A stretch of 64,000 nucleotides of DNA from Maritalea porphyrae (GCF_027213965.1 NZ_JAPWGX010000003.1:372001-436000), one strand, 5' to 3'; counted from the first letter of the stretch, positions 40,542 to 51,487 are shown. The notes: generated by a model not told the origin, from the letters alone. Numbers and translations are program-made.

Positions 40542-41161
40542 TGGAATTTTCAGTAACTACCCTTGAGGGCAAAGAAGCTGGCAAAGTTGAACTTGCAGAT
40601 GACGTGTTTGGTCTAGAGCCACGCGCTGACATTTTGCACCGTATGGTTCGGTACCAACAGCTGAAGAAAATGGCTGGTACGCACGAAACCAAAGGTCGCG
40701 CTGACATTCGCGGTACAACAAAGAAATTTGTTCGCCAAAAAGGTTCAGGCGGCGCGCGTCACGGTAACCGTAAGGTTCCTCAGTTCCGCGGTGGTGGTCG
40801 TGCTTTTGGTCCGGTTACACGTTCGCACGCTATTTCGTTGCCAAAGAAAGTTCGTGCCTTGGCATTGAAACTGGCTTTGTCGACAAAAGCAAAAGCTGGT
40901 GATCTTGTGATCCTTGACAAAGCTGAGTCAAAAGAGCCTAAAACGGCTGCTTTGATTAAGTCTTTCGGCGTGCTTGGTTTTGACAATGCATTGATTATTG
41001 GTGGCGCAGAGCTGGATCAGAACTTTGTTCGTGCAGCTAGCAACATTCCACATATCGATGTTTTGCCAGCGCAAGGTATCAATGTTTATGACATCCTTCG
41101 TCGCAATAAATTGGTCTTGACCAAAGCGGCTTTGGAAAGCTTGGAGGCACGTTTCTCATGA
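40541..41161 (+). CDS. rplD: 50S ribosomal protein L4
   Basis: A 206-residue protein lining the exit tunnel. The tunnel loop holds [20 protein letters not shown]; macrolide-resistance changes elsewhere map to it. L4 represses the S10 operon in E. coli; whether it does here is unknown. It overlaps rplC by one base and rplW by four. Confidence 0.97.
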   Translation: MEFSVTTLEGKEAGKVELADDVFGLEPRADILHRMVRYQQLKKMAGTHETKGRADIRGTTKKFVRQKGSGGARHGNRKVPQFRGGGRAFGPVTRSHAISLPKKVRALALKLALSTKAKAGDLVILDKAESKEPKTAALIKSFGVLGFDNALIIGGAELDQNFVRAASNIPHIDVLPAQGINVYDILRRNKLVLTKAALESLEARFS

Positions 41162-41451
41162 GCACCGAACGCGCATATGACATTATTCGCAACCCAGTTG
41201 TGACTGAAAAATCAACGATGGCTTCCGAGCACAATCAAGTTGTTTTTGACGTCGCGATCGACGCAACTAAGCCTGAGATTAAGAAGGCTGTTGAAGGTTT
41301 GTTCTCTGTTAAGGTTCAGGCTGTTAATACGTTGATCCGTAAGGGTAAAGAAAAGCGTTTTAAGGGCCGTATTGGTCAGCGTAAAGACGTTAAAAAGGCG
41401 ATTGTGACGTTGGCTGAAGGTCAGTCAATCGATCTTTCATCTGGACTTTAG
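41158..41451 (+). CDS. rplW: 50S ribosomal protein L23
   Basis: A 97-residue protein at the tunnel exit, docking site for trigger factor and signal recognition particle. Seen: [11 protein letters not shown] and [11 protein letters not shown]. The ATGA overlap with rplD couples their translation. Confidence 0.97.
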   Translation: MSTERAYDIIRNPVVTEKSTMASEHNQVVFDVAIDATKPEIKKAVEGLFSVKVQAVNTLIRKGKEKRFKGRIGQRKDVKKAIVTLAEGQSIDLSSGL

Positions 41452-41468
41452 GGCAGGACGATTAGAAA

Positions 41469-42308
41469 ATGGCTTTGAAGCAATATAATCCCACCTCGCC
41501 AGGCCAGCGCGCCTTGATCGGTATCGATCGCTCTGAACTACACAAGGGCGGTCCGGTCAAGAAATTGACGTCAGGTCTGACAAACAAGGGTGGCCGAAAC
41601 AATTCTGGTCGTATCACAATGCGTCGCCAAGGCGGCGGAGTGAAGCGTGCCTACCGTTTGGTTGACTTCAAACGTCGCAAGTATGACGTTGTTGGTACTG
41701 TTGAGCGTTTGGAATATGATCCAAACCGTACAGCCTTCATCGCACTTGTGAACTATGAAGATGGTGAGCAAGCGTACATCTTGGCTCCACAGCGTTTGGG
41801 TGCAGGGGATAAAGTTATCTCTTCACGCAATTCAGTGGACATTAAGCCAGGTAATGCGATGCCTCTTGAGCGTATGCCGGTTGGAACAATCGTGCACAAC
41901 GTCGAGATGAAGCCTCTTAAAGGCGGTCAAATGGCTCGTTCAGCTGGTACGTATGTACAGTATGTTGGACGTGACCAAGGCATGGCGATCCTTCGCTTGG
42001 GTTCAGGCGAAACTCGCTTGGTTCCTGGTGCATGTATGGCAACAGTTGGCGCGGTTTCAAACGCTGACCATTCAAACACAAACCTTGGTAAAGCTGGCCG
42101 TAAACGCTGGTTGGGTAAACGTCCAAGTGTTCGTGGTGTTGCCATGAACCCGATCGATCACCCACACGGTGGTGGTGAAGGTCGTACTTCAGGTGGCCGT
42201 CATCCAGTGACGCCTTGGGGTAAACCAACTAAGGGCAAGCGTACCCGCTCTAACAAATCAACGGACAAATTTATTGTTCGTTCACGTCATCAGAAGAAGG
42301 GCAGGTAG
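41469..42308 (+). CDS. rplB: 50S ribosomal protein L2
   Basis: A 279-residue protein needed for subunit joining and peptidyl transfer. The late [18 protein letters not shown] motif with its conserved His lies close to the catalytic centre. Full family length. AGGACG lies before the ATG. Confidence 0.98.
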   Translation: MALKQYNPTSPGQRALIGIDRSELHKGGPVKKLTSGLTNKGGRNNSGRITMRRQGGGVKRAYRLVDFKRRKYDVVGTVERLEYDPNRTAFIALVNYEDGEQAYILAPQRLGAGDKVISSRNSVDIKPGNAMPLERMPVGTIVHNVEMKPLKGGQMARSAGTYVQYVGRDQGMAILRLGSGETRLVPGACMATVGAVSNADHSNTNLGKAGRKRWLGKRPSVRGVAMNPIDHPHGGGEGRTSGGRHPVTPWGKPTKGKRTRSNKSTDKFIVRSRHQKKGR

Positions 42309-42313
42309 GTCAC

Positions 42314-42592
42314 ATGACACGTTCTGTTTGGAAAGGTCCGTTTGTAGACGGATATCTGATCAAAAAAGCCGAGAAGGTTCGGGAATCTGGCCGCAACGAG
42401 GTTATCAAAATTTGGAGCCGTCGCTCTACAATTTTGCCTCAGTTCGTTGGATTGACCTTTGGCGTTTATAACGGTCAAAAACACGTGCCTGTTAATGTGT
42501 CCGAAGAGATGATTGGCCATAAATTTGGCGAATTTTCTCCGACCCGCACATATTACGGCCACGGCGCCGATAAGAAGGCGAAGAGGAAGTAA
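42314..42592 (+). CDS. rpsS: 30S ribosomal protein S19
   Basis: A 92-residue head protein that touches S13 and the B1a bridge. It opens [11 protein letters not shown] and carries [11 protein letters not shown] and [18 protein letters not shown] before the ATG; five bases after rplB. Confidence 0.97.
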   Translation: MTRSVWKGPFVDGYLIKKAEKVRESGRNEVIKIWSRRSTILPQFVGLTFGVYNGQKHVPVNVSEEMIGHKFGEFSPTRTYYGHGADKKAKRK

Positions 42593-42594
42593 CG

Positions 42595-42975
42595 ATGGGT
42601 AAGGCAAAGCGAGAACGTTCGCTGAAAGACAACGAGGCACGGGCAGTGCTGCGCCAAGTGCGCACCAGCCCTCAAAAGTTGAATCTTGTTGCAACAACTA
42701 TCCGCGGTAAGAAAGTCGAAAAAGCTTTGGCTGATTTGAGCTTCTCTCCTAAGCGGATTGCAAAAGACGTAAAGAAAACATTGGAAAGCGCTATTGCCAA
42801 TGCTGAAAACAATCACGGTCTGGATACAGATGCGTTGATCGTTGCTGAAGCATTTGTTGGCAAATCGCTTGTGATGAAACGTTTTCGTCCACGTGCACGT
42901 GGTCGTGTAGGAAAGATTTTGAAACCTTTCTCACACTTGACAATCGTTGTGCGTGAAGTTGAGGAGGCTGCATAA
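42595..42975 (+). CDS. rplV: 50S ribosomal protein L22
   Basis: A 126-residue tunnel protein. Its long hairpin includes [14 protein letters not shown], where macrolide-resistance changes occur in other bacteria. It starts two bases after rpsS and its stop overlaps the rpsC start by one base. Confidence 0.97.
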   Translation: MGKAKRERSLKDNEARAVLRQVRTSPQKLNLVATTIRGKKVEKALADLSFSPKRIAKDVKKTLESAIANAENNHGLDTDALIVAEAFVGKSLVMKRFRPRARGRVGKILKPFSHLTIVVREVEEAA

Positions 42976-43691
42976 TGGGCCATAAGATCAATCCAATTGG
43001 TTTCCGTCTTGGCGTAAACCGCACTTGGGACAGCCGCTGGTACGCCAACAAAGGCGAATTCGGCACGTTGTTGCAGGAAGATCTTAAGATCCGCAAAATG
43101 CTTGAGAAAACTCTTAAGCAAGCTGCAGTTTCTAAGATTGTTATCGAGCGTCCACACCGGAAATGTCGTGTGTCTATTCACACAGCACGTCCTGGTATCG
43201 TGATCGGTAAAAAAGGCGCTGACATCGAAAAACTTCGTGCAAAAGTGCGTAAGTTTACAGATTCAGAAGTGCACTTGAACATTGTTGAAGTTCGCAAGCC
43301 TGAAACAGATGCAACTTTGGTTGCGCAAGGTATTGCACAGCAACTAGAGCGTCGGGTTTCTTTCCGCCGCGCTATGAAGCGTGCCGTACAAACAGCAATG
43401 CGCATGGGCGCTCAAGGCATTCGTGTGAATGTTGCGGGTCGTTTGGGCGGTGCTGATATTGCGCGGACTGAATGGTACCGTGAGGGCCGGGTGCCGTTGC
43501 ACACTCTGCGTGCTGATATTGATTATGGCACAGCAGAAGGTGAAACAACTTTCGGCATTATCGGTGTAAAAGTTTGGGTCTTTAAAGGCGAAATCCTTGA
43601 ACACGATCCAATGGCACATGAACGTCGCGCTACAGAAGGCTCAGGTGATAAGAAACCTCAGCGTCAGCAGCGCCGTCAGAACGCCGGTTAA
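42975..43691 (+). CDS. rpsC: 30S ribosomal protein S3
   Basis: A 238-residue head protein with a KH domain ([14 protein letters not shown]) and a C-terminal domain that forms part of the mRNA entry helicase. The basic Gln/Arg tail (R-Q-Q-R-R-Q-N-A-G) is common in the class. Confidence 0.97.
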   Translation: MGHKINPIGFRLGVNRTWDSRWYANKGEFGTLLQEDLKIRKMLEKTLKQAAVSKIVIERPHRKCRVSIHTARPGIVIGKKGADIEKLRAKVRKFTDSEVHLNIVEVRKPETDATLVAQGIAQQLERRVSFRRAMKRAVQTAMRMGAQGIRVNVAGRLGGADIARTEWYREGRVPLHTLRADIDYGTAEGETTFGIIGVKVWVFKGEILEHDPMAHERRATEGSGDKKPQRQQRRQNAG

Positions 43692-43706
43692 GGAGCATAT
43701 TGAAAA

Positions 43707-44120
43707 ATGTTGCAACCTAAACGCACCAAATTCCGCAAAATGCATAAAGGCCGTATTCGCGGTGTTGCAAAAGGCGGTAGCGCTTTGAACTTTGGGTCTC
43801 ATGGCCTAAAAGCACAAGAGCCAGAACGCGTGACGTCTCGTCAAATCGAGGCTGCTCGTCGTGCAATGACCCGTCACATGAAACGTGCGGGCCGTGTATG
43901 GATCCGAATCTTCCCTGATGTTCCAGTAAGCGCGAAGCCTACTGAAGTTCGGATGGGTAAAGGTAAAGGTTCAGTAGATTATTGGGCCGCTCGGGTTAAA
44001 CCTGGCCGGGTGATGTTTGAGATCGACGGTGTGTCGGACGAAGTTGCACGTGAGGCATTGCGCCTTGCAGCAATGAAATTGCCGATCAAGACACGTGTTG
44101 TTACACGTATCGCCGACTAA
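43707..44120 (+). CDS. rplP: 50S ribosomal protein L16
   Basis: A 137-residue protein organising the A site of the large subunit. Begins [11 protein letters not shown] and contains [12 protein letters not shown], where the conserved Arg may be hydroxylated by YcfD-type enzymes in other bacteria. AAGGAG upstream. Confidence 0.97.
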   Translation: MLQPKRTKFRKMHKGRIRGVAKGGSALNFGSHGLKAQEPERVTSRQIEAARRAMTRHMKRAGRVWIRIFPDVPVSAKPTEVRMGKGKGSVDYWAARVKPGRVMFEIDGVSDEVAREALRLAAMKLPIKTRVVTRIAD

Positions 44121-44132
44121 GGGATCGAAGAA

Positions 44133-44330
44133 ATGAATGCGAATGATGTGCGGGCTAAAACCGCAGATGAGCTGAAGCAAGAATTGCTAGACCTTAAGAA
44201 AGAGCAGTTTAACCTGCGCTTTCAAGGTGCAACGCAACAGCTTGAAAACACCGCGCGAGTTCGGCAAGTACGCCGCGACGTTGCACGGGTGAAAACAATC
44301 CTGCGCGAAAAAAGCGTAGCAGGCGAGTAG
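44133..44330 (+). CDS. rpmC: 50S ribosomal protein L29
   Basis: A 65-residue two-helix protein near the tunnel exit. Family marks: [15 protein letters not shown] and [11 protein letters not shown]. It sits 12 bases after rplP. Confidence 0.96.
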   Translation: MNANDVRAKTADELKQELLDLKKEQFNLRFQGATQQLENTARVRQVRRDVARVKTILREKSVAGE

Positions 44331-44340
44331 GAGCGGCTTG

Positions 44341-44574
44341 ATGCCAAAGCGTATATTGCAAGGGACTGTGGTCTCTGACAAGAACGATAAAACGATTGTT
44401 GTGCGCGTCGAACGTCGCTTCACACACCCGCTTTTGAAAAAAGTGGTACGTCGTTCTAAGAAATATCAGGCTCACGACGAAGCGAACGTTGCCAAAACTG
44501 GCGATATCGTTCAAATCGAAGAATGTGCGCCGATTTCGAAGAATAAAAGATGGACCGTTGTACAAGCTTCATAA
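44341..44574 (+). CDS. rpsQ: 30S ribosomal protein S17
   Basis: A 77-residue OB-fold primary binder of 16S r[21 protein letters not shown] is the usual opening. AGGAG is seven bases before this ATG; the TTG directly before it is too close. Last gene of the S10 group; 77 bases separate it from rplN. Confidence 0.96.
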   Translation: MPKRILQGTVVSDKNDKTIVVRVERRFTHPLLKKVVRRSKKYQAHDEANVAKTGDIVQIEECAPISKNKRWTVVQAS

Positions 44575-44651
44575 TTGAAGTATTGAACTCCGGATTTGGA
44601 TTTAAGTAGAGGTTGGCATAAACCAACCGACAATTAAGAAGGCTACCAGTC

Positions 44652-45020
44652 ATGATTCAGATGCAGACGAATCTCGATGTCGCGGATAACTCCGGTGCAC
44701 GTCGTGTTATGTGCATCAAGGTGCTGGGCGGCTCTAAGCGTAAATACGCTTCTGTTGGAGACATGATTGTTGTTTCCGTTAAAGAAGCTATTCCGCGTGG
44801 CCGTGTTAAAAAGGGACAAGTTATGCGTGCAGTAGTTGTGCGCACAGCTAAAGACATCCGTCGTCCTGATGGTACCACGATCCGTTTTGACCGCAACGCA
44901 GCGGTTTTGGTGAACACTAGTGAAGAGCCAATCGGCACACGTATCTTTGGCCCAGTTCCTCGTGAACTGCGTTCAAAGAATCACATGAAGATTGTTTCGC
45001 TTGCGCCGGAGGTGCTCTAG
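44652..45020 (+). CDS. rplN: 50S ribosomal protein L14
   Basis: A 122-residue protein at the subunit interface. [17 protein letters not shown] is diagnostic. First gene of the spc operon. It overlaps nothing; rplX begins two bases after its stop. Confidence 0.98.
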   Translation: MIQMQTNLDVADNSGARRVMCIKVLGGSKRKYASVGDMIVVSVKEAIPRGRVKKGQVMRAVVVRTAKDIRRPDGTTIRFDRNAAVLVNTSEEPIGTRIFGPVPRELRSKNHMKIVSLAPEVL

Positions 45021-45022
45021 CA

Positions 45023-45337
45023 ATGGCTGCGAAAATTAAAAAGGGTGACAAGGTTATTGTCCTCACAGGTCGCGATAAGGGTAAAACCGGCGACGTGTTG
45101 AACATCAACCCAGCCGATAAACGCGCTGTTGTTCAAGGTGTAAACCTTGTTAAGCGTCATACTCGTGCGACCCAGACCGAAGAGGGCGGCATCTTCACGA
45201 AAGAAGCGCCTATTCATTTGTCAAACATTGCGCTCGTTGATCCAAAAGAAAACAAAGCAACTCGTGTTGGTTTTGTTGTTAAGGACGGCGAAAAGAAACG
45301 CGTTGCGAAACGTTCGGGAGAAGTGATCGATGGCTGA
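45023..45337 (+). CDS. rplX: 50S ribosomal protein L24
   Basis: A 104-residue assembly initiator with a KOW motif ([17 protein letters not shown]). It overlaps rplE by eight bases, so their translation is coupled. Confidence 0.97.
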   Translation: MAAKIKKGDKVIVLTGRDKGKTGDVLNINPADKRAVVQGVNLVKRHTRATQTEEGGIFTKEAPIHLSNIALVDPKENKATRVGFVVKDGEKKRVAKRSGEVIDG

Positions 45338-45890
45338 GAACTACGTCCCACGCCTACGCACACACTATGACGATGTCTTGCGTGCAGCGTTGACAGAGCA
45401 ATTCAATTACAAAAACCCAATGCAGGTGCCTAAACTCGAGAAAATCGTGTTGAACATGGGTGTTGGCGAAGCGGTTAATGACAGCAAAAAAGTCAAGTCA
45501 GCTGCTGCTGATTTGGAAGCAATTGCTGGTCAAAAAGTTGTAATTACATACGCAAAGAAATCTATTGCGGGCTTTAAAGTTCGTGAAGAGATGCCTTTGG
45601 GTTGTAAGGTTACACTTCGTAAGACGCAGATGTATGAATTCATGGACCGTTTGGTAAACATTGCTTTGCCTCGTGTACGTGACTTCCGTGGCTTGAACGA
45701 AAAAAGCTTTGACGGTCGTGGCAATTTTGCTATGGGCATCAAGGAACATATCGTTTTCCCTGAAATCAATTACGACCAAGTCGACCAAATTTGGGGCCTT
45801 GACGTTATTGTGTGTACGACTGCAAACACAAATGAAGAAGCGTTGGCGCTTCTTAAAGGCTTTAACTTCCCGTTTGGGCAAACAGCCTAA
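45330..45890 (+). CDS. rplE: 50S ribosomal protein L5
   Basis: A 186-residue 5S rRNA-binding protein at the central protuberance. [18 protein letters not shown] and [17 protein letters not shown] are conserved. GGAG eight bases before its start lies within rplX. Confidence 0.97.
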   Translation: MAENYVPRLRTHYDDVLRAALTEQFNYKNPMQVPKLEKIVLNMGVGEAVNDSKKVKSAAADLEAIAGQKVVITYAKKSIAGFKVREEMPLGCKVTLRKTQMYEFMDRLVNIALPRVRDFRGLNEKSFDGRGNFAMGIKEHIVFPEINYDQVDQIWGLDVIVCTTANTNEEALALLKGFNFPFGQTA

Positions 45891-45921
45891 CACGTGACAG
45901 TCGGATAAGGACGAGAGAAGA

Positions 45922-46227
45922 ATGGCAAAGAAAAGCGCCGTAGAGAACAATGAGAAAAAACGCAAAATGATTGCACGTGATGCAAGCAAACGCGCGGCTC
46001 TCAAAGCGATCGTTAAGGACGCCTCAATTCCACTTGAAGAGCGGTTTCAGGCCCAGCTTAAGCTGGCAGCCTTGCCTCGTAACGGTGCAGCAACTCGTTT
46101 GCGCAACCGTTGTGAAGTAACCGGTCGCCCACGTGGGTATTATCGTAAGCTCAAAATGTCACGTATTGCATTACGCGATTTGGGCAATAAGGGAAAAATC
46201 CCTGGCCTCGTGAAATCGAGCTGGTAA
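45922..46227 (+). CDS. rpsN: 30S ribosomal protein S14
   Basis: A 101-residue long-form S14. It lacks the zinc-binding C-x-x-C pair of the short type ([11 protein letters not shown] has a lone Cys), so it works without zinc. The end L-V-K-S-S-W is standard. Confidence 0.97.
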   Translation: MAKKSAVENNEKKRKMIARDASKRAALKAIVKDASIPLEERFQAQLKLAALPRNGAATRLRNRCEVTGRPRGYYRKLKMSRIALRDLGNKGKIPGLVKSSW

Positions 46228-46240
46228 GGAGAATTAAGCG

Positions 46241-46639
46241 ATGAGTTTTACTGATCCGCTTGGTGATATGTTGACACGTATCCGGAATGCGCAAATGCGC
46301 AACCGGACAAGTGTCAAAACACCTGCATCTAAATTGCGGGCTCGTGTGTTGGATGTTTTGAAGTCTGAAGGCTTTATTCGCGGCTACACTGTTTCAGAAA
46401 TTGAAAACGGTATCGCGGAAATCGACGTTGAGTTGAAATATCTTGACGACGTGCCTGTCATTCGCGAAATCCAGCGTGTTTCTAAGCCTGGACGCCGTGT
46501 TTACGCTTCTGTGAAAAATATCCCACAGGTTGCGAACGGTTTGGGCGTTTCGATCGTCTCTACACCTAAGGGTGTTATGGCTGATCATGAAGCACGTACG
46601 AATAATGTTGGTGGGGAAGTGTTGTGCCGCGTATTCTAA
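46241..46639 (+). CDS. rpsH: 30S ribosomal protein S8
   Basis: A 132-residue central-domain binder. [13 protein letters not shown] opens it; the end has [13 protein letters not shown] and G-G-E-V-L-C-R-V-F. In E. coli S8 represses the spc operon by binding near rplE; no such site was tested here. Confidence 0.97.
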   Translation: MSFTDPLGDMLTRIRNAQMRNRTSVKTPASKLRARVLDVLKSEGFIRGYTVSEIENGIAEIDVELKYLDDVPVIREIQRVSKPGRRVYASVKNIPQVANGLGVSIVSTPKGVMADHEARTNNVGGEVLCRVF

Positions 46640-46696
46640 TACGTTCACAATTATCCTCTTTAAAAGCTACGGTTTGATCCGAGAAGGCAAAAGAAA

Positions 46697-47230
46697 ATGT
46701 CTCGTATTGGCAAGAAACCAGTCGCCCCAGTTGATGGTGTGACGGTCACAATCGAAGGCCAGACGATTAAGGCAAAAGGCCCAAAAGGCGAATTGTCTGT
46801 CGATCTGGTGGATCTGGTGACTGTTGAAATGACCGACGAAGGCGTCAAGGTCACCCCTGTGAACGAAACAAAAGCTGCTCGTTCTGCATGGGGAATGTCA
46901 CGCACATTGGTACAGAATATTGTATCCGGTGTGAAAGAAGGGTTCCAAAAGAAGCTGCTAATCAACGGTGTTGGTTATCGTGCGCAAATGCAAGGTTCAG
47001 ACCTTAAATTGGCGCTAGGCTTTTCACATGACGTGATTTTCAAAGCTCCAGAGGGCATTGAACTTCAGGCGCCGGCGGCGACTGAGATCGTTGTTTCTGG
47101 AATTGATAAGCAAGTTGTTGGGCAAGTTGCCGCAAACATTCGTGAATTCCGGCCACCGGAGCCTTACAAAGGCAAAGGTATCCGTTATGAAGACGAATAT
47201 ATCTTCCGCAAAGAAGGTAAGAAGAAGTAA
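46697..47230 (+). CDS. rplF: 50S ribosomal protein L6
   Basis: A 177-residue duplicated-fold protein by the factor-binding site. M-S-R-I-G-K-K-P-V opens it and the [13 protein letters not shown] motif near the end touches the sarcin-ricin loop. A 57-bp gap precedes it. Confidence 0.97.
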   Translation: MSRIGKKPVAPVDGVTVTIEGQTIKAKGPKGELSVDLVDLVTVEMTDEGVKVTPVNETKAARSAWGMSRTLVQNIVSGVKEGFQKKLLINGVGYRAQMQGSDLKLALGFSHDVIFKAPEGIELQAPAATEIVVSGIDKQVVGQVAANIREFRPPEPYKGKGIRYEDEYIFRKEGKKK

Positions 47231-47242
47231 GGACGCGAAAAC

Positions 47243-47599
47243 ATGGCGAACCGCAGCCAATCTAAGGACCGCCGTAAGGCGAGGGTACGTCGCGCAGTTA
47301 AAGTGCGCGCTAATGGGCGTCCTCGTTTGTCGGTATTCCGGTCTGAGAAGAACATTTATGCTCAGGTTATTGACGACACAACAGGCCGCACGGTTGCAGC
47401 TGCTTCAACTTTGGACAGTGATGTCAAAGTTGAAAAAGGCTCTAACCAATCTGCTGCAACTGAAGTGGGCAAGTTGCTCGCTGCACGTGCAGTAAAAGCC
47501 GGCGTTGAAGACGTTGTATTTGACCGTGGTGCATACCTTTATCATGGCCGCGTGAAAGCTTTGGCAGAAGCTGCACGCGAAGGTGGTCTACGCTTCTAA
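47243..47599 (+). CDS. rplR: 50S ribosomal protein L18
   Basis: A 118-residue 5S rRNA binder with a basic N-terminal tail ([11 protein letters not shown]) and the end [20 protein letters not shown]. Twelve bases after rplF, in the usual order before rpsE. Confidence 0.97.
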   Translation: MANRSQSKDRRKARVRRAVKVRANGRPRLSVFRSEKNIYAQVIDDTTGRTVAAASTLDSDVKVEKGSNQSAATEVGKLLAARAVKAGVEDVVFDRGAYLYHGRVKALAEAAREGGLRF

Positions 47600-47648
47600 T
47601 GATGGCGTCGACTGTATTGAAAACAATTGAGAAGAATTGGTTGAAACG

Positions 47649-48191
47649 ATGAGAGACAATCAAGAGCGCGATAGCGAATTTGTTGATCGCCTGGTCCACA
47701 TCAATCGCGTAGCGAAAGTGGTAAAGGGCGGCCGTCGTTTCGGCTTTGCTGCACTTGTTGTGGTTGGTGATCAAAAGGGCCGCGTTGGCTTTGGTCACGG
47801 TAAGGCACGCGAAGTGCCTGAAGCGATCCGTAAAGCAACAGAGCAAGCTAAACGTCAAATGATCCGTGTTCCACTGCGTGAAGCACGTACATTGCACCAC
47901 GATGTAAATGGTCGCCACGGCGCCGGTAAAGTTCTGCTTCGTGCAGCACCTGCTGGTACTGGTATTATTGCTGGTGGTCCTATGCGTGCGGTTTTTGAAA
48001 CTTTGGGTATTTCCGACATTGTTGCGAAATCACAAGGTTCAGCGAACCCATACAACATGGTGCGTGCTACCTTTGATGCTTTGAAGAACCTAGAAAGCCC
48101 ACGTTCAGTTGCTGCACGTCGTGGTTTGAAAGTTTCTGACATCCAAGGTCGCCGTCGCGAAACAGACGTTGGCGAAACAGCAAGCGCTTAG
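47649..48191 (+). CDS. rpsE: 30S ribosomal protein S5
   Basis: A 180-residue accuracy protein. The [14 protein letters not shown] loop is the spectinomycin-contact region, and [12 protein letters not shown] begins the second domain. The start is uncertain: no clear ribosome site lies before this ATG, and a TTG four codons upstream (47637) is an alternative. Confidence 0.95.
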   Translation: MRDNQERDSEFVDRLVHINRVAKVVKGGRRFGFAALVVVGDQKGRVGFGHGKAREVPEAIRKATEQAKRQMIRVPLREARTLHHDVNGRHGAGKVLLRAAPAGTGIIAGGPMRAVFETLGISDIVAKSQGSANPYNMVRATFDALKNLESPRSVAARRGLKVSDIQGRRRETDVGETASA

Positions 48192-48219
48192 TTTTAAGCG
48201 TTTGAACTGGAGTTGAGAC

Positions 48220-48408
48220 ATGGCTGATAAAACAGTAACAGTAGAGCAGGTCGGTAGCCCGATCCGCCGCACTCAAGATCAACGTGCTACGCTTGTTGGT
48301 CTTGGTTTGAACAAGATGCATCGTCGTAAAACACTGGAAGATACTCCAGCTGTTCGCGGGATGATCAAAAAAGTTTCCCACCTCGTTCGCGTTGTCGACG
48401 AGAAGTAA
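48220..48408 (+). CDS. rpmD: 50S ribosomal protein L30
   Basis: A 62-residue protein. [12 protein letters not shown] and [14 protein letters not shown] mark it. GGAGTTGAGAC precedes the ATG. It follows rpsE by 28 bases. Confidence 0.96.
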   Translation: MADKTVTVEQVGSPIRRTQDQRATLVGLGLNKMHRRKTLEDTPAVRGMIKKVSHLVRVVDEK

Positions 48409-48422
48409 TCAAAGGGTTTGTC

Positions 48423-48890
48423 ATGCGACTGAATGAGTTGGCCGACAATCAAGGCTCGTCAAAAAACCGTACACGTATTGGTCGTGGTATTGGTTCTGGC
48501 AAAGGCAAAACAGGTGGACGCGGTGTTAAGGGTCAAAAGTCACGCTCAGGTGTGTCTGTAAATGGCTTCCGTGGTGAACAAACCAACCTGATCCAGCAAA
48601 TGCCTAAGCGCGGATTTAACAATCCGTTTGCGAAAAAGTTTAATGCTGTGCGTTTGGATCGTATTCAATCAGCAATCGATGCTGGTCGCTTGGATGCAAA
48701 AGGCGTAATTGATGTTGCGGCACTTGTTGGAGCGGGCGTTATTCGTCGTGCAAAAGACGGTGTTCGTTTGATCAATGGCGGCGAATTCACTTCGAAAAAA
48801 GTGACATTCAAGGTTGATCACGTATCTAAGGGCGCTTTGGCGGCCGTTGAAGCTGCTGGTGGTAAAGTAGACCTTCCTGCAGCTGAATAA
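48423..48890 (+). CDS. rplO: 50S ribosomal protein L15
   Basis: A 155-residue late-assembly protein. The glycine-rich tail G-R-G-I-G-S-G-K-G-K-T-G-G-R-G-V-K-G-Q-K penetrates 23S rRNA. Full length for the family. It is followed by secY after 37 bases. Confidence 0.97.
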   Translation: MRLNELADNQGSSKNRTRIGRGIGSGKGKTGGRGVKGQKSRSGVSVNGFRGEQTNLIQQMPKRGFNNPFAKKFNAVRLDRIQSAIDAGRLDAKGVIDVAALVGAGVIRRAKDGVRLINGGEFTSKKVTFKVDHVSKGALAAVEAAGGKVDLPAAE

Positions 48891-48927
48891 TAACGAACAT
48901 TTTTCCTTGAGTTAAGGACTGAGCTAT

Positions 48928-50265
48928 ATGGCTTCGGCAGCAGAACAACTTGCCCGGAACTTAAATTTTTCGACCTTTGCCAAGGCAAAAGATCTTCAAC
49001 AGCGCATCTGGTTTACCCTAGGTGCGCTTTTGGTCTATCGGCTCGGCACATACATTCCTATTCCGGGGATCGACGGCAACGCATTTGCAGCGACATTCGA
49101 TCGCGCGCAAACGGGCATTTTTGGCATGTTCAACATGTTTGCTGGCGGCGCAGTTGAGCGGATGGCGATTTTTGCCCTCAACCTAATTCCCTACATTACA
49201 GCTTCAATCGTTATCCAGGTGATGACGACTGCTTCTCCAACGCTTGAGGCCTTGAAGAAGGAAGGTGAGTCTGGTCGCCGCAAGATCAACCAATATACCC
49301 GCTATTTGGCGGTTATTTTCTGTGCGTTGCAAGCTTACGGCATTGCTGTCGGTCTTGAAGCGAGTGATGGGGTTGTTTCCAATCCTGGTTGGTTTTTCCG
49401 CATTTCGACCGTTGTAACCCTTGTTGGGGGAACAATGTTCTTGATGTGGCTCGGTGAGCAAGTGACGTCACGCGGCGTTGGCAACGGGATCTCGTTGATC
49501 ATTTTCGCCGGGATTGTTGCGACATTGCCTGCAGCTATTGCGCAGACATTGGAGTTGAGCCGTACCGGGGCATTGCCGACCATTGGTGTTGTCGCATTGC
49601 TGGTATTGGCCATCGTAGTGATTGCGATCATCGTGTTCTTTGAACGTGCGCAACGAAAACTGCTCGTGCAGTATCCGAAGCGACAAGTTGGCAATAAGAT
49701 GTTCCAGGGCGATACATCTCACTTGCCATTGAAGCTCAATACGGCTGGTGTTATTCCTGTGATCTTTGCATCTTCATTGCTTTTGTTGCCAGCGACTATG
49801 GCGTCGTTTGCAGCTCAAGGTGATGCACCGGGGTGGCTTACAACTGTTGCGGCCGTGCTTGGACGTGGGCAACCGGTTTACCTTGCAATTTTTGCTTCGT
49901 TGATCTTTTTCTTCGCGTTCTACTATACATCTATCGTGTTTAACCCGACTGAAACGGCTGACAATTTGAAAAAGTCAGGCGGATTCATTCCCGGCATCCG
50001 GCCCGGTGAGCGCACAGCCCAGCATATCGATTATGTGTTGACGCGAATTACGATAGTTGGTGCGATCTATTTGACACTTGTTGCTTTGATTCCCGAAGTG
50101 CTCGTTTCACAGTTGAACGTTTCAGCGTTCTTGGGTGGAACTTCGCTGCTGATTATGGTCACGGTGACACTCGATACGATTTCACAGGTCCAGTCGCATT
50201 TGATTGCGCAACAATATGAAGGCCTCGTGAAAAAATCACGTTTGGGAGGACGGCGCAAAAAATGA
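48928..50265 (+). CDS. secY: Preprotein translocase subunit SecY
   Basis: A 445-residue, ten-span protein-conducting channel. Early signatures: R-I-W-F-T-L-G-A-L-L-V-Y-R-L-G-T-Y-I-P-I-P-G and N-M-F-A-G-G-A; the C-terminal half has S-L-I-F-F-F-A-F-Y-Y-T and G-I-R-P-G-E-R-T. It pairs with the SecE encoded at 22667. The stop overlaps the adk start by four bases. Confidence 0.98.
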   Translation: MASAAEQLARNLNFSTFAKAKDLQQRIWFTLGALLVYRLGTYIPIPGIDGNAFAATFDRAQTGIFGMFNMFAGGAVERMAIFALNLIPYITASIVIQVMTTASPTLEALKKEGESGRRKINQYTRYLAVIFCALQAYGIAVGLEASDGVVSNPGWFFRISTVVTLVGGTMFLMWLGEQVTSRGVGNGISLIIFAGIVATLPAAIAQTLELSRTGALPTIGVVALLVLAIVVIAIIVFFERAQRKLLVQYPKRQVGNKMFQGDTSHLPLKLNTAGVIPVIFASSLLLLPATMASFAAQGDAPGWLTTVAAVLGRGQPVYLAIFASLIFFFAFYYTSIVFNPTETADNLKKSGGFIPGIRPGERTAQHIDYVLTRITIVGAIYLTLVALIPEVLVSQLNVSAFLGGTSLLIMVTVTLDTISQVQSHLIAQQYEGLVKKSRLGGRRKK

Positions 50266-50831
50266 GATTGATTCTTTTAGGACCACCGGGAGCAGGCAAG
50301 GGCACCCAGGCTCAATTTTTGATTGAGAAGTTTGGCATTCCCCAACTTTCAACCGGCGATATGTTGCGAGCGGCGATTGCTGCTGAGACTGCACTTGGAC
50401 TTGAGGTCAAAGACATTATTGCCCGTGGTGATCTTGTTCCTGACGAAGTCGTAGTTGGCATCATCTCAGATCGCTTGGACGAAGCGGACTGTGCGAATGG
50501 GTTTATCCTTGATGGTTTCCCTCGTACAACTGCGCAAGCAGAGGCGCTTGAAGAATTGCTCCAGGACAAAGGCATCAGTCTTGATGCTGTAGTTGAGATT
50601 AAGGCAGACGCAGATACCCTTGTCGGGCGTATTCTGACACGTGCGGCCGAGTCTGGTGGTGCACGTGAAGACGATAACGAAGAAGTTCTTCGCAATCGCT
50701 TGGACGTCTATCATGAGTTGACCGCTCCGCTTGTTGATTTTTATTCGGCCAAGAGCCTCGTTAAAAGCGTTGACGGCATGGCGGGAATCGAAGAAGTCAC
50801 TAAGGCAATATTGGCGGCTTTGGACGCCTAA
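50262..50831 (+). CDS. adk: Adenylate kinase, short-lid form
   Basis: A 189-residue kinase that balances AMP, ADP and ATP. P-loop G-P-P-G-A-G-K-G-T (8-16), S-T-G-D-M-L-R and D-G-F-P-R-T are in place. The lid is reduced to a few residues (T-R-A-A-E-S-G-G-A-R), with no zinc cysteines, as in rhizobial enzymes. Its place between secY and rpsM is typical of the class; infA and rpmJ are absent here. Confidence 0.95.
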   Translation: MRLILLGPPGAGKGTQAQFLIEKFGIPQLSTGDMLRAAIAAETALGLEVKDIIARGDLVPDEVVVGIISDRLDEADCANGFILDGFPRTTAQAEALEELLQDKGISLDAVVEIKADADTLVGRILTRAAESGGAREDDNEEVLRNRLDVYHELTAPLVDFYSAKSLVKSVDGMAGIEEVTKAILAALDA

Positions 50832-50852
50832 GAAATATCAGGTTTATCCTTT

Positions 50853-51006
50853 GTCAACCTAACGGTTGACTTTGGACTGGAAACTCGGTTATGAACCGCG
50901 CTTAGTTATACGCATTGGTGCGACTGGGCTCGGTTTCTTGAAAAATTTGCAAGAGATCGAATGCCGGTCTGTTGCTGTTGTGTGGACGCAGATCATGGTG
51001 ATCTGC
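50853..51006 (+). promoter_or_regulatory. adk-rpsM gap with two hairpins
   Basis: GTCAACC-TAAC-GGTTGAC (50853-50870) is followed by TTTGG, a weak terminator at best. GCAGATC-ATGGT-GATCTGC (50988-51006) ends 23 bases before the rpsM GTG. The second could be a translational control site for the alpha operon; no protein partner can be named from sequence. Confidence 0.4.
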
Positions 51007-51029
51007 ATTGAATTAAGGAGATCAGCAAC

Positions 51030-51398
51030 GTGGCTCGTATTGCTGGCGTAAATATCCCAACGAATAAACGTGTAGAAATTGCACTTCAGTATATTCATGG
51101 GATCGGTGCTAAACACGCATCAGAGATTTGCGAAAAAGTAGGTATTCCTGCTGAACGTCGTGTTATGGAATTGTCTGACGCAGAAGTCATTCAAGTTCGT
51201 GAAACAATTGACCGTGACTACATCGTTGAAGGTGACCTTCGACGTTCAGTTGCTATGAACATCAAACGTTTGATGGACATGGGTAACTACCGTGGTCTTC
51301 GTCATCGTCGTGGTTTGCCTGTGCGTGGTCAAAATACGCACAATAACGCTCGGACTCGCAAGGGCCCAGCGAAAGCAATCGCAGGTAAGAAGAAGTAA
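51030..51398 (+). CDS. rpsM: 30S ribosomal protein S13
   Basis: A 122-residue head protein that forms bridges with L5 and contacts tRNA. It starts at GTG with AAGGAG nine bases upstream. [11 protein letters not shown] opens it and the basic tail has [16 protein letters not shown]. First gene of the alpha operon. Confidence 0.97.
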   Translation: MARIAGVNIPTNKRVEIALQYIHGIGAKHASEICEKVGIPAERRVMELSDAEVIQVRETIDRDYIVEGDLRRSVAMNIKRLMDMGNYRGLRHRRGLPVRGQNTHNNARTRKGPAKAIAGKKK

Positions 51399-51403
51399 TT
51401 TTG

Positions 51404-51425
51404 GTGCCCCGAATGGTTGGGGCAC
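51404..51425 (+). promoter_or_regulatory. Hairpin between rpsM and rpsK
   Basis: GTGCCCC-GAATGGTT-GGGGCAC is a 7-bp perfect stem five bases after the rpsM stop without a T-run. A second weak stem ACCGT/ACGGT lies near 51444. Likely an RNA stability or processing element. Confidence 0.45.
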
Positions 51426-51487
51426 TGTGTATTTCGGTGGAGCTACCGTCTGAGAACGGTGGTGATGAGATCGCATAAGGAAAAAGC